The notes under the pieces: generated by a model
Told to the model about the DNA's origin: nothing
Databases searched by the model: none
Seen by the model: the letters and a program-made list of their open reading frames with translations, nothing else
Translations under genes and position numbers: made by a program
In this document: positions 34,357 to 45,661 of the stretch, one piece after another
Numbering within the stretch: position 1 is the stretch's first letter
Layout: the number at the start of each line of letters is the position of its first letter
From: Musa acuminata AAA Group
Lineage: Eukaryota; Streptophyta; Magnoliopsida; Zingiberales; Musaceae
Direction: 5' to 3'
NCBI RefSeq assembly: GCF_036884655.1
Contig: NC_088355.1
Location: 21,516,001 to 21,580,000, forward strand
DNA: 64,000 nucleotides

Positions 34357-37300
34357 CTAAAGCCAATCACCTATGTGTCTGATCCCCATCAGACCCTTGT
34401 GACGCTCAAAGACAATCTGAGACAATGGCTTTGTTAGTGGATCTGCAATGTTATCTTCGGATGGAACTCTTTCCACTACTACATCTCCTCGGGTCACGAT
34501 CTCTCTGATAAGGTGGAACCTCCTCAGAACATTTCTGATAAGACCCGGGTTCCCTTATTTGAGTAATCACCTCATAGTGGTCGCAATATAAGGAAGTCGA
34601 CTTGTCGCTATCCGTATCGACTCCCAAACTCCCTCCTTTGCTGCATCTAATGCGGCAATGTACTCCGCCTCTGTGGTCGAGTCAGCAGTGGTATCTTGCT
34701 TGGAACTCTTCCAGCACACTGCTCCTCCATTCAAGGTGTACACATACCCTGAATTCGACTTGCTATCATCGACATCAGACTGAAAACTTGAGTCAGTGTA
34801 GCCTTCAACCTTAAGGCTATTACCTCCATATACTAGTAAAAGATCCTTAGTCCTTCTCAAGTACTTAAGGATACACTTTACTGCTTTCCAGTGCTCCAAG
34901 CCTGGATCCGCCTGATACCTGCTCGTGACACTCAAAGCATGCGCTATATCAGGCCTAGTACATAGCATGGCATACATGATAGACCCTATTGTTAAGGCAT
35001 AAGGTATCATATCCATGTTCGCCCTTTCTTAGAATTTTCAATGCCAAACATTTTGACAATGGTTTCTATGTACCTGGACTGGGACAAGCCAAGCATCCTC
35101 TTGGATCTATCTCTATAGATTCTAATCCCCAAGATATAGGATGCTTCCCCTAAGTCCTTTATGGAGAAGTGTCTAGATAACCAAGTCTTTACAGTGGATA
35201 GCATTCCTACGTCATTCCCAATGATGAGGATGTCATCCATATATAACACCAAAAAGCTAATAGCGCTCCCACTTACCTTTCTGTATACACAAGGCTCATC
35301 TTCGTTCTTAACGAAGTCATAAGATCTGATTGCCTCATCAAATCTTATGTTCCAACTTCGGGAAGCTTGCTTTAGTCCATAAATGGATCTAAGCAACCTA
35401 CACACCTTATCTGGGCAGTTCTTGGACACGAATCCCTCAGGTTGCATCATATACACCTCCTCCTCGAGGTTCCCATTGAGGAATGCGGCTTTCACATCCA
35501 TCTGCTAGATCTCATAATCATAGTGTGCTGCAATAGCCATTAGAATTCTGATGGATTTTAGCATTGCTACGGGTGAGAAGGTTTCGTCGTAGTCAACACC
35601 TTGCCTTTGACGATACCCCTTAGCCACTAGCCTTGCTTTATAGGTCTCTACCTTTCCATCTACTCCGATCTTCTTCTTAAAGATCCACTTGCAACCGATG
35701 GGTACAATACCTTCGGGTGCATCAACTAGGTTCCAAACCTTATTGGAGTACATAGAATCCATCTCAGAATTCATGGCTTCTTTCCACTTCCCGGAGTCTA
35801 TACTCATAATAGCCTCCTCGTAGGTCTGAGGATCAATATCCTCTACATCCTCTGCTCTAATATGTCCCACATATCTCTCAGGAGGATGGGATACTCTATC
35901 AGACCTGCGTAAAGTTGAAACTTGTGTATTAGATACCTGAACAGACTCGGGCTGTAGAGTGGTGCTTGAGCTTGGTTCTCCAACCTCGCTCAATTCTATC
36001 ATTCTCCCACTGTCTCCGTCAAGAATGTGTTCCTTCTCAAGGAACACTGCTCTCTTAGCTACAAAGACCTTTTGGTCCTCGAGATGATAGAAGTAATACC
36101 CACAAGTTTCCTTGGGGTATCCCACAAATTTACATCGCCCTGTCCTTGATTCTAACTTATCGGGGTTGTGTCTTTTAACATGGGCAGAGCAGCCCCAAAT
36201 CTTAACTACTTTAAGATCAGGCTTCTTCCCTTTCCATATCTCATATGGTGTAGACACTACCGACTTAGTTAGAACTCTGTTCAGAAGGTAAGCTGCGGTC
36301 TCTAGAGCATATGCCTAGAATAAGATGGGTAGGTCAGCGAAACTAATCATGGACCGTACCATATCTAATAGCGTACGATTCCTCCTTTCATAGACACCAT
36401 TGAGCTGAGGTGTATAAGGAGGTGTCCATTGGGATAATATCCCATGGTCCTTGAGGAACTGAGTAAACTCTGTACTTAAGTATTCACCTCCTCGATCTGA
36501 TCGAAGAGTTTTGATACTCTTTCCAGTCTGGTTCTCCACCTCATTCTTATACTCTCTGAATTTCTCAAAAGCCTCGGACTTGTACTTCATTAAGTACACA
36601 TATCCATACCTTGAGAAATCATCAGTAAATGTAATGAAGTAGGAGTAACCTCCAATGGCATGAGTTGACATGGGTCCACATACATCACTATGTATGAGTT
36701 CCAACAACTCAGTGGCTCTCTCTCCAGTTCCACTAAATGGAGAGTTGGTCAGTTTTCCACGAATGCAAGGCTCACAAGTTGCATATGACACATAGTCGAA
36801 TGGATCTAGATATCCATCATTTAGCAACTTTTGAATCCTTCTTTCATGGATGTGACCTAGCCTACAATGCCATAGGTATGCACTATTTACCTCATCTCGT
36901 TTCCTCTTAGACACTTACATTCATGATATGTGGAGTAGTGTCTTGCATAAACAAACCTTTATGCAATATTCCTCTCGTCAATCTCCCCTTAGCTTTGCTA
37001 GAATTTACAATAAATTGTAGATGTGATAAGCAATATTGGTATCCAATACCAATGCACTATCACAAAAATCTAACAATTGGAGATTGATCATGAATGTACT
37101 TGAAGCTTCACCAAGCTTCTTGTTTCGCCCTTTCTGCAAGGTACTCTTTGCAGTTCTTCTTCCAGTTCCCATCTTTACCACAGTGGAAGCACTGGCCTTT
37201 GTCCTTTGTTGGGTCTTTCTTAGCAACCTTTGCTTTACCTTGTTTGCCCTTGCCCTTTCCCTTCTTAAGGGACCTTTTGTTTTCCTTTTCTTTCTGGTCT

Positions 37301-37919
37301 CACCAGTGTAGAGAACTGGCTTCTCTTTCTTAATAGTACTCTCTGCCTCCCTCAACATATTGAGGAGCTCTGGGAGAGTCACCTCAAGCTTGTTCATATT
37401 AAAGTTCATTATGAACTGTGAAAAGGAATCTGGTAGGGACTGAAGCACAATGTCCACACACAAGTTATCCTCTAGGACCATTCCTAGACCTGTGAGTTTC
37501 TCTATCCACTCAATCATCTTTAGGACATGGTTCTGAACCGGTGTCCCCTCAGTCATCCTAGCGCGGAAAAGGCTCTTGGATATCTCATATCGTTGAGTCC
37601 TTCCCTGTTCCTCAAACAATTTACGGACATGTAGGAGAATGGATCTGGCATCCATCTTTTCATGTTGTCTCTGTAACTCTGGAGTCATAGAGCCCAACAT
37701 ATAGCACTGAGCAAGAGTGGAGTCATCAATGTACTTCACGTAGCGAGCGATCTCATCCTCGCTTGCCCCTTCTTCGGGCGTAGGCATCACTGTATCAAGG
37801 ACGTACACGATTTTCTCCGCTGTGAGAACAATTCTCAAGTTACGGAGCCAATCCGTATAATTTGGACCAGTGAGGCGGTTGACATCAAGTATGCCACGTA
37901 AGGGATTTGAAAGCGACAT
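34357..37919 (-). pseudogene. Copia gag-pol of element D, broken
   Basis: Gag starts at ATG 37919 (MSLSNPLRGILDVNRL; an in-frame ATG at 37943 lies in the leader). The zinc knuckle [11 protein letters not shown] is encoded near 37140-37200, out of the main gag frame. The protease-to-pre-integrase region has lost roughly 300 bp compared with E (near 36920-37010). Integrase (36914-36315) has WHCRLGHIHERRIQ, LIHSDVCGPMSTHAIGGYSYF and TPQLNGVYERRNRT, followed by a TAG where E has TGG. Reverse transcriptase (36257-35007) has another TAG at 35502-35504, MDVKAAFLNGNLEEEVYMMQ and LYMDDILI, so the usual YVDD is here YMDD. A frameshift at about 35010 leads to the RNase H part (35016-34567), which has its own deletion. 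The frameshift junction and one RNase H lesion are shared with E. Confidence 0.92.
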
Positions 37920-38104
37920 TTTCTGAAAATAAAGATGTAGCAAAAATGAATAACATGCAGATTTTGCAAGAAATAAACTATCAAGATATGGACTTCTATC
38001 TTAATATGCTCCCACTATTTTACTAACGAGTCACGCGACACCCTCAGCACGTGAAACGGAAGTCTCCGGCAGACTTCTAGTGAGGATCAGGATCCAATCA
38101 GCGT

Positions 38105-38417
38105 CTTAGTGTAACCTCGAGGGACTCGACCAATCACACTAAGCCTAAAAGGTAGACAACTCTTGCCGATCACAACTCCTTGTGATTCCCGTCCTGTTCG
38201 GCCTCCGAATCACCATGGCCTCGAGGGACTCGACCAACCATGATGCTCGGTTAAGTCAACACCTTCGTTACAAGATGAATCTGATTTGATGATATACCCT
38301 CGAGGGACTCGACCAAGCATATCATGCCCTCAGGTCACCGGTGACATCTCTATGTCGTAAGCAAGATAGCGAATCGCGATATAGGTGAGTCTCGAGGGAC
38401 TCGACCAACTCAACCTA
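38105..38417 (-). promoter_or_regulatory. Array of four RNA hairpins in leader of D
   Basis: The 17-mer TGGTCGAGTCCCTCGAG (minus strand) occurs four times with no change: 38391-38407, 38299-38315, 38220-38236 and 38116-38132. Each copy is bracketed by a different inverted repeat, for example ACTCAACCTA/TAGGTGAGT-type, ATGATATGC/GTATATCAT, ATCATGG/CCATGGTGAT and CTTAGTGT/ACACTAAG. The array matches that of E (55971-56283) hairpin for hairpin. Role unknown; see E. Confidence 0.75.
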
Positions 38418-39194
38418 CACCGGGATTCGGTTCCTACTCATAACGATGGAAGGCCACGTGGGTCAATCTAATTGCCTCACGTTTACCGACTTAATATTAT
38501 CGAGAGATGTTTCTATGATTTGGTCTCCTAATATGACATGTCACACATATACATATTTAATATATATCTACATCGCATGCAAATATATATACATATCTAG
38601 TATGTGTATAAGCAATCACACCAGATGATCATGGACCACAACCTAATATGATTAGGCCCGAGCCAGTAGGCCTAATCACTCACATCAAGATCTATGTGTG
38701 CAACGGTGCATCTCCATGCCTTGTGATCGTCCATCTCGTCCTCGTCGGTTCCGTCGACATCTTGATGCATCTCCATGCATCACGATCGTCCGTCTCGTGG
38801 GTCCCGCTATGGCTTCCACGCTCCCGCTGCGCCTCCTCATGTGATTACAACTTAATCATAGGCACGCAGGCCCGACAATAAACGAGAAATATAATGGAGG
38901 TTCGCAGACCTCAATAATAATAATCACAAGTACACACATCACACGGTCCATGATCATCCGTCCACTCATCATACATCACATGTATAAATAATCATCATCA
39001 TGTAGGACTACTAGATAATAATAAAAATAATAATCAACTAAACCTTTTAATTAATTAATATTTTTCTGAAATCAGGGACATGTAGGGAATTTCTCAATTC
39101 CTAAGGGTATTTTCGTAATTTGGACAAAAGACAGAAACTGAAATTTCTCAAATTCCGAGGGGCAAAACTGTCTTTTTCCCTGAAAACCCTAATG

Positions 39195-39660
39195 CCCTTT
39201 CCCCTTTTTGCTGCTGCCGCCGCCGCCACCCTGCCGGCGGCGACCTGTGCGGCGAGGGGCGGGGCGCTGCCCCTCGCCTGCGGGCGGCACGCCCGCTGGT
39301 CCCCGCGGGCGTCGCCGCCTCCGCGGGCAGTCCTGCCGGCGAGGCAGCGCCCGCAGGCGGTGCTGCCTCGCTGGCGGCCGCCCCTGCGGGGTTTTTGCCC
39401 GTGGGAGCAGCGGCCACAGGCGCCGCTGCCCTGCGGTGCCTCAGCCCGCGCTGCTGCCCCGCGGCGCCTCTACCCGCGGACTCAGCGGCCGCAGGCGCCT
39501 CTACCCGCGGGCTGCCAGCCCCGCCGGCAGCAAGCCTGCTGCAAGCAGGCCGCCGGCCGGCTGCTGCAGACACAGCGCTTGCGCATGCGCCGGCGCTGTG
39601 CTGCCTGGCTGCGACTGCGGCTGCCGCTGCAGGTGGCTGCAGGCATGCAGATCGAGGGCA
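39195..39660 (-). repeat. GC-rich low-complexity block in leader of D
   Basis: Dominated by short GC motifs (GCCGCCGCC, CCGCGGGC, GCAGGCG, CTGCCGGC) with a very high CpG and CNG count. It creates long stop-free frames on both strands that are not coding. E has a shorter version at 54830-55195. Confidence 0.85.
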
Positions 39661-39765
39661 GCAACTGTTGCTGCCCTTCCTCGCTTTTGCGTCAACGATT
39701 TTGACGTCAAAATTCTTCCTAAACACAACACACGCAGTTCAAAAACCAATCATTCGCGCGAACAA

Positions 39766-39781
39766 CCTGGCTCTGATACCA
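39766..39781 (-). other. Primer binding site of element D
   Basis: TGGTATCAGAGCCAGG on the minus strand, one base inside the 5' LTR; complementary to initiator tRNA-Met. Confidence 0.88.
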
Positions 39782-39782
39782 C

Positions 39783-41275
39783 TGTTGGGAAATCATAGGG
39801 GGCGACATCATATGCGCAGCGGAAGAACAAGAAAACAAAAATCCCCGATTCCCAAAAGATGTTCATCGTCGTGCGAAGATTGGTGCGCAAAATCCGCAAA
39901 AAACACAAAACTGCGTATAGAGATTGTGTTACCTAGGGAGATCGTATATCCCTGTTTCCTTGCAGATCCTTAGGAGAGGGTGAAGGAGGTCAAGCGTCCT
40001 CCTCTCTAGCGGTGATCCACACAGCAGGGTTGCGACGACGCTCCTCAAAACTCCAGGCCTACTCTGAGGGGAGAGGGAGAGGAGAATAGGAAGGGCAAGC
40101 AAAGACTCTAGCCTATGAGGCTGTGAATCCCTCCTATTTATAGAGATCCCGTGTCAAAACCCTAATGGGTCCTTTCCCTAGTGGGTATTGGATCTGCATC
40201 CAATAAGACAAGGGCTCCGTCGGATATCTCATATCCGAACCTCTACTCATCGCAATGCCTACCATATGTGTGTGACCCTCTAGGCCCAATATCGAGCTGG
40301 CCGTGAGTCATACCTGTCAGAACTCCTTCTAACTCAGTGAATTATTATCTCTGTAATAATTAACTCGACTCATCGACTACGGAAGTACTAGGCCACTACG
40401 CCGTAGTCCCCAGACGATACAGGGGAATCCAATCCATTGGACCTGTCTGTCCTCAGTTACCATGTACCTATAGTCCCTCATCCATCTAATATCTCAGAGA
40501 CCGTATATCGAGCATGGTGCTGTCAGACCCATACGGTTTCTACTCGAGTCTCGCTCTAATCGGATTCTCCCGGAGAACTCTTTCTCTCTCAACCCGAATG
40601 ACCCTGGCCAGGGATTTGTCTGAGCAAGAACACATGGGATATTCCTCTCATGATACCGAGAGTGGATGATCCTCTATCGACACTCAATAGCCCTCGTAAG
40701 GTCGACTACCACTCCCAATGACCAGCTGTACTAGATCTGGGAACAGCCAAACCTATAAGTCTGGTATCAAAGAGTGGAGCACTCATACAGGACATCCTTG
40801 GTGTCTCAAGTCTAAGAACCAGATACACCACTAGGACTACGGAATCGTTGTCTGACAATAAGGCATCATCAACCATCCAGCATTCCGTAAGCGGATCAAT
40901 CAGTGAACTCATTCTCCAATGAGCACCTGTACTGTATCCCTAGTGTCCCTACACGAGCAGCTATGAGACCAGCTGCATCCATCATATGGACGGGTATACA
41001 GCACACCAGTCTATCCGGTTATCACGATGTCCCTCTCGAGTAACCTATGACCGGGATTATTTAGGATATGTGTTTAAAGGTGAATCGATCTCATTATCGT
41101 GATCTCATCACGATCCGATTCCCATTGCACAAATCCAAGGACATCACAATATATATGCATTTATGCAATAGTTATAAAGTGATATACGCCAAAATATAAT
41201 AAGCAAAAAGATTCTGTATCAAGTCACACGTGCCATCACTCACGTGATTGGCTTGCTGGGCACTTATGACTAGCA
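39783..41275 (-). repeat. 5' LTR of element D
   Basis: 1493 bp, TGCTAGTCATAAG (41275) to GATTTCCCAACA (39783) on the minus strand. A TATA box (CTATAAATAGG on the minus strand) is near 40133-40143. Confidence 0.93.
41227..41246 (-). promoter_or_regulatory. Paired G-boxes (CACGTG) at the start of the D-family LTR
   Basis: CACGTG at 41227-41232 and 41241-41246, eight bases apart, about 30-50 bases inside the LTR. The same pair is in D's 3' LTR, the solo LTR and E's 3' LTR (60330 and 60344); E's 5' LTR has lost the first. G-boxes bind bZIP and bHLH factors. Function is inference. Confidence 0.5.
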
Positions 41276-41280
41276 CTATC

Positions 41281-41881
41281 GACACTCAATAGCCCTTGTA
41301 AGGTCGACTACCACTCCCAATGACCAGTTGTACTAGATCTGGGACAACCAAACCTATAAGTCTGGTATCAAAGAGTAGAACACTCATACAGGACATCTTT
41401 GGCGTCTCAAGTCTAAGGACCAGATATACCACTAGGACTATGGAATCGCTATATGACAATAAGGCATCATCAACCATCCAACATTCTGTAAGCGGGTTAA
41501 TTAGTGAACTCATTATCCAATGAGCACCTGTACTGTATCCCTAGTGTCCCTACATGAGCAGCTATGAGACCAGCTGCATCCATCATATGGATGGGTATAC
41601 AGCACACTAGTCTGTCCCGGTTATCACGATGTCCCTCTCGAGTAACCTATGACCGGGATTATTTAGGATATGTGTTTAAAGGTGAATCGATCTTATTTTC
41701 GTGATCTCATCACGATCCGATTCCCATTGCACAAATCCAAGGACATCACAATATATATATATGTATATATGCAATAGTTATAAAGTGATATATGCCAAAA
41801 TATAATAAGCAAAAAGATTCTGTATCAAGTCACACGTGCCATCACTCACGTGATTGGCTTACTGAGCACCTATGACTAGCA
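41281..41881 (-). repeat. Solo LTR, right part
   Basis: It continues the left part after D: TCCTCTATC|GACACTCAATAGCCC reads through as in an intact LTR. It ends GACTAGCA next to AGGGT. Confidence 0.85.
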
Positions 41882-42716
41882 AGGGTTGTACATAGTGATA
41901 AGTTGATCACATCAACTATAATCCTCAAAACCTCATCCTAAAACTTTTTGGGTAGCTTGGCCTGTGAAAGCATACATCTGATCTTTTCCATGATAGTGCA
42001 GTTCATTCTATCTGCAATTACATTATGCTAAGGTGTACCAAGAACTATCATCTCATGTTGGATCCCATGTGACCTGCAATAATCATTAAATAATCCTATG
42101 TACTCATCACCATTATTTGATCTTATGCATTTCAATTGTCTTTCTGTCTCCCTTTTAACCCTAGCATGAAACTCGTTGAAGATATTAATAACTTGATCTT
42201 TGGTCTTTAAAGCATAAGCCAAATTTTCTTGGAAAAATCATCTATAAAAGTGACAAAATAAAGTACACCATTTATACCAAGAATATCAATAGATCCACCA
42301 GGAGTTTTTATCCTTAAAGGATCATATACATCTGTATAAACACGGTGACATGCATTTTTCTAGACATAGCAGGACTAGCAAATGAAACTCTATATTGTTT
42401 ACCAACCAAACAATCAATACAAGAGTTCAGATGTGTACCTTTGAGGTTTGGCAATACCTCTCTCTTGGAAAGAGCTTGCAGTCCCTTCTTGCTCATGTGT
42501 CCCAATTGCCTATGCCATAACTCCATGCTGAAGTCTTTTTTTGTAGTATTTAACTGCTCATCATAAGCTTTAGCCTGCAGCCTGTACAAAGTATGACATT
42601 TCTTTCCACTAGCCACAATAAGAGAACCCTTACTAAGCTTCCATTGCCCTCTATAAAATTTGCTATCATAGTCTTCATCATCTAGCCTTCTAATTGAAAT
42701 TAAATTTGTTAGGATC
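41882..42716 (-). pseudogene. Copia B pol, middle part (pre-integrase and integrase)
   Basis: On the minus strand from 42711: RLDDEDYDSKFYRGQWKL, WHRQLGHMSKKGLQALSKREVLPNL and CIDCLVGKQYRV (pre-integrase), then integrase (YALKTKDQVINIFNEF, CIRSNNGDEYIGLFNDYCRSHGIQHEM). It aligns with A at 8200-9030. It is broken by stops and is bounded by H on one side and the solo LTR on the other. Confidence 0.87.
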
Positions 42717-44039
42717 ATGAGCACACTAAGGGGGGAGGTGAATTAGTGCAATGGAAAACTTTTGTCGGTTAAAATCTAAGTTCATTGAAAACCATTTCGG
42801 AAAGATCTTTAAATTGAAAGCATACAGAAGTGTAGTTGTATAAAGCATTGGAGGTAGTTTGCAGTTAAGATAAATAGCAGAAAGTAAATGCAAACTGAGA
42901 TTTAGAGTGGTTCGGTCAATCTTGACCTACATCCACTTTTGGCTTCCTCCTCCAACGAGGTCACTGACGTCCATTAGAGGTCTTCCTTCAATAGGCGAAG
43001 GCCAACCACCCTTTTACAGCTTTTCTTCTTTTGATGGGCTTAGGAGACAACCCTTACAAGTTTTCACTCCTCTCTTGAATGATCAACACTTAGGAAGAAA
43101 GAGGAAGAAAAACTCTAGCTTTTACAACACTTTTAAGCCCTCAAATACTTAGAATTAAAGCAAGCTTTTGGTGCTCTTTCATGCAAGAAAAGGTGGGGTT
43201 TATATAGGCCCCAATCAGTTTGAAATTGGAGCTCAAAAGTTTCCATTCCCGGATTTTCGGGGTCCTAGCGGTATCACCGCCATAAATGGGTGGTACTACC
43301 GCTTGTCATCTGTCACTAAGCGGTACTACCGCTCAGTCTGGGCGGTACTATCGCTTGATAGCGCTCGAAGACTGAGCTCAAGCGGTACCATCACCTGATA
43401 GGGGCGGTACCACCGCTGGCAGTAATAATTACCAACGGTAGCACCACCTGATAGGAGCGGTACTATCGCCCAAAACTCTTGGGAGACCAAGTCTCCTAGG
43501 CAGTGCTACCGTCGGCCAGGAATTCTAGGTCCGAATGAGCTATTCCATTCGATCCAATTTGGGTCTATTAAGGGTCTAGTTGGCCCTTGATTAAGTTAAT
43601 GGGATCACCTCCCAATTCTAACTTAATCTACATACTAACTATGATAATTAAGACATTAATACTGCAAATCATGTTCCAATGCATCAATCTCTTCTTCCGA
43701 CGAGCTTCCGGCGAACTTCCGACGAACATCCGATGAACCCTCGGCGATGCTCCGGCGGACTCTCGGAAACTCCTGGATTTTGCGACGATCTTCTTAGCGA
43801 GTTCCGACGAGCTTCTTTGGTAAGCTCCTGGACTTCTCGGATTGTTCCCGTAGAACCTCCGACGAACGTTCGGACTTCCGATGAACTCTCGAACCCTAAC
43901 GTGATTTTGGTCTTGACTCCGGTTCAACACCTGCTGCATGTCTTACTACCATCGTAGTTAATCCTGCACACTTATCTCAATATATAAATTAGATAAACAG
44001 ATGACAATTGACTTTATCATCAAAATTCGAGATTCAATA
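42717..44039 (-). repeat. 3' LTR of element H
   Basis: From GATTCAATA (44039; CA mutated to TA) to TGTTAGGATCA at 42717, read on the plus strand. TATA (minus strand CCTATATAAACC) is near 43196-43207. Upstream of it, at 43265-43520, lie about nine palindromic GCGGTACTACCGC-type units. Confidence 0.85.
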
Positions 44040-45661
44040 ATCTCCCCTTTTTTTGTGATGATAATCAATTAATAACGAAGTTAACCTTAACTCCCCCTAT
44101 CTATATGTCATTCTTGAGATAAGTCATTCTTGAATTCAAAGCCTTTGAATTCAAGAGTCGTATTGATAAGTTAAGTTTATTTAAACTTATCAATACACCC
44201 ATCATGATTCCTATCATGATGCAACTTTCTGAAAATGATGTCAAGGCATGACATCCATTTTCAAGTCTTATATTTTAAATATGAAGGATAATAATCATAG
44301 CAATTCATTCTATGATAAGCTATCAATTTATAATATTTCAAATTAAGCTCTAGATATCTTATCATAATGCAAACATTTCAAGTGTAAAATTGCATATATT
44401 TATCGTCTATTTACCATATATTTCTCCCCCTTTGTCATCAACAAAAAGCAGAGCGATTCAATAATAAGTGTGGTAAAGATTCATGTCATTTTTTAACTTG
44501 TAAAGAAATTCATACAAATTATTTTTCAAACAATCATGACATGGTATCATTCAAAAGTTCTTTCCTTTTACTTATCATCAAAACTTTGCATGAAGGAGGA
44601 AAGTAATGAAAGTAAAGCCATGAAGTTATAAACGATAAGAGAGTTTCATTTCATTTTTCATTAGAAATGATAAAATCTTGCTTCATTTTTCACAAGGATC
44701 AAGATATGCATGTGAAAATAAATCCTTGCAAGTGTTTATCTTAAAAAATCTTCCTTCATCAAGAAGGAATTCATGTGAAAGAAAGACTACATCAAATCCA
44801 TTTCTTAATAAACATTCACAAAAGATAAGTCCACGAGAGATGCATTTGTCAATTAATTTCATATATAAAAAATTATTAAGTGATAGAGCATGGATATGAA
44901 ATAAATTCGATATGGCATAGGCTCATAAAAGCTCTATTTAAGAAATACATTAAATCCGAAAGTGAAATATAACAAAATCATGTATTTGAACAATGTTTTG
45001 TTATGGCTCTTCAATCACAATTATGAGGGTAAAATATGCTTATCATCATGGAAACTTTTGAATCATATAATCATATAAAATTCGTATCATAATATTTTCA
45101 GCATTGAGTTTTTAAGTGATTGATCAAAGAGTCAAGAAAGTTCGAAAATGAAATTTAACAAATTCATGCATTCGGACAATGTTTTGCCATAGTTTTTCAA
45201 TCATAATTATGAAGCAAAATTATTAGTGTTTTGTAGTACTCAAAGATTAAGAATCCGATGTATGAATGAAATTTCTCAAATCACAATGAGAATATAACAT
45301 GCTCATCATGGAAACTTATAGCACCAAGGCACAAAATTTGAACTTTAAAGTAAACATGTTATTGAAGCATTCAATCATGTCAAATTCGTATAAAATTCTC
45401 AGCATGAAATTTAAGTGATCAAAGAATAAGGAAAATCCGAAAACGAAGTACAATCAACATTAATATTCCTAACTCTGTAAATGCTTACCAAATAATATAT
45501 CAAGTCATAGATACCAATAGTTAAACATATCAAGGACTTACAATCATCAAATTAAGTGACATTGTGATCAAAGTGAGTAGCATAAAAAGGTTTACAGTAA
45601 CATAGTTTTACAACATGATAAGAAGGAATTGTGTCCATCTTTTCTAAATATATACATATGC
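44040..45661 (-). other. 3' non-coding region of element H
   Basis: AT-rich, no credible ORF. It includes the LTR-adjacent polypurine tract (44040-44053) and a second polypurine motif, TTGATGACAAAGGGGGAGAA on the minus strand (44422-44441), in the same arrangement as in F and G. Confidence 0.65.

Larger units (their letters stand above)
37920..39765 (-). other. Long leader of element D
   Basis: About 1.85 kb between primer binding site and gag with no credible ORF. From 5' to 3' on the minus strand: a very GC-rich block (39195-39660), an AT-rich middle, and four hairpins near gag (38417-38105). Confidence 0.75.
32850..41275 (-). mobile_element. Full-length copia element D (Angela/BARE-like layout), young
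   Basis: 8426 bp with a perfect CTATC duplication (32845-32849 and 41276-41280). The two LTRs of 1493 bp each differ at about four positions by eye. The primer binding site, a long leader (about 1.8 kb), gag-pol and a polypurine tract are all present. Long LTRs, a long leader and a total size of 8-9 kb fit the Angela/BARE-type branch of copia, though the lineage is my inference. Pol has stops and deletions, so D must have moved with enzymes from another copy. Confidence 0.9.
31867..41881 (-). mobile_element. Solo LTR of the D/E family in copia B, itself split by D
   Basis: Left part 31867-32849 and right part 41281-41881 together form one complete LTR (TGTTGGGAAAT ... TGACTAGCA), flanked by AGGGC (31862-31866) and AGGGT (41882-41886), a target-site duplication with one mismatch. 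No internal element sequence belongs to it: only the full copy D, with its own duplication, lies between. The pair is best read as a solo LTR left by LTR-LTR recombination and later hit by D. Confidence 0.82.

Noticed and set aside
39120..39798. Frames of about 190 codons in three frames and on both strands
   Set aside because: Product of the GC-rich low-complexity leader block of D; the equivalents in E are not conserved as proteins.
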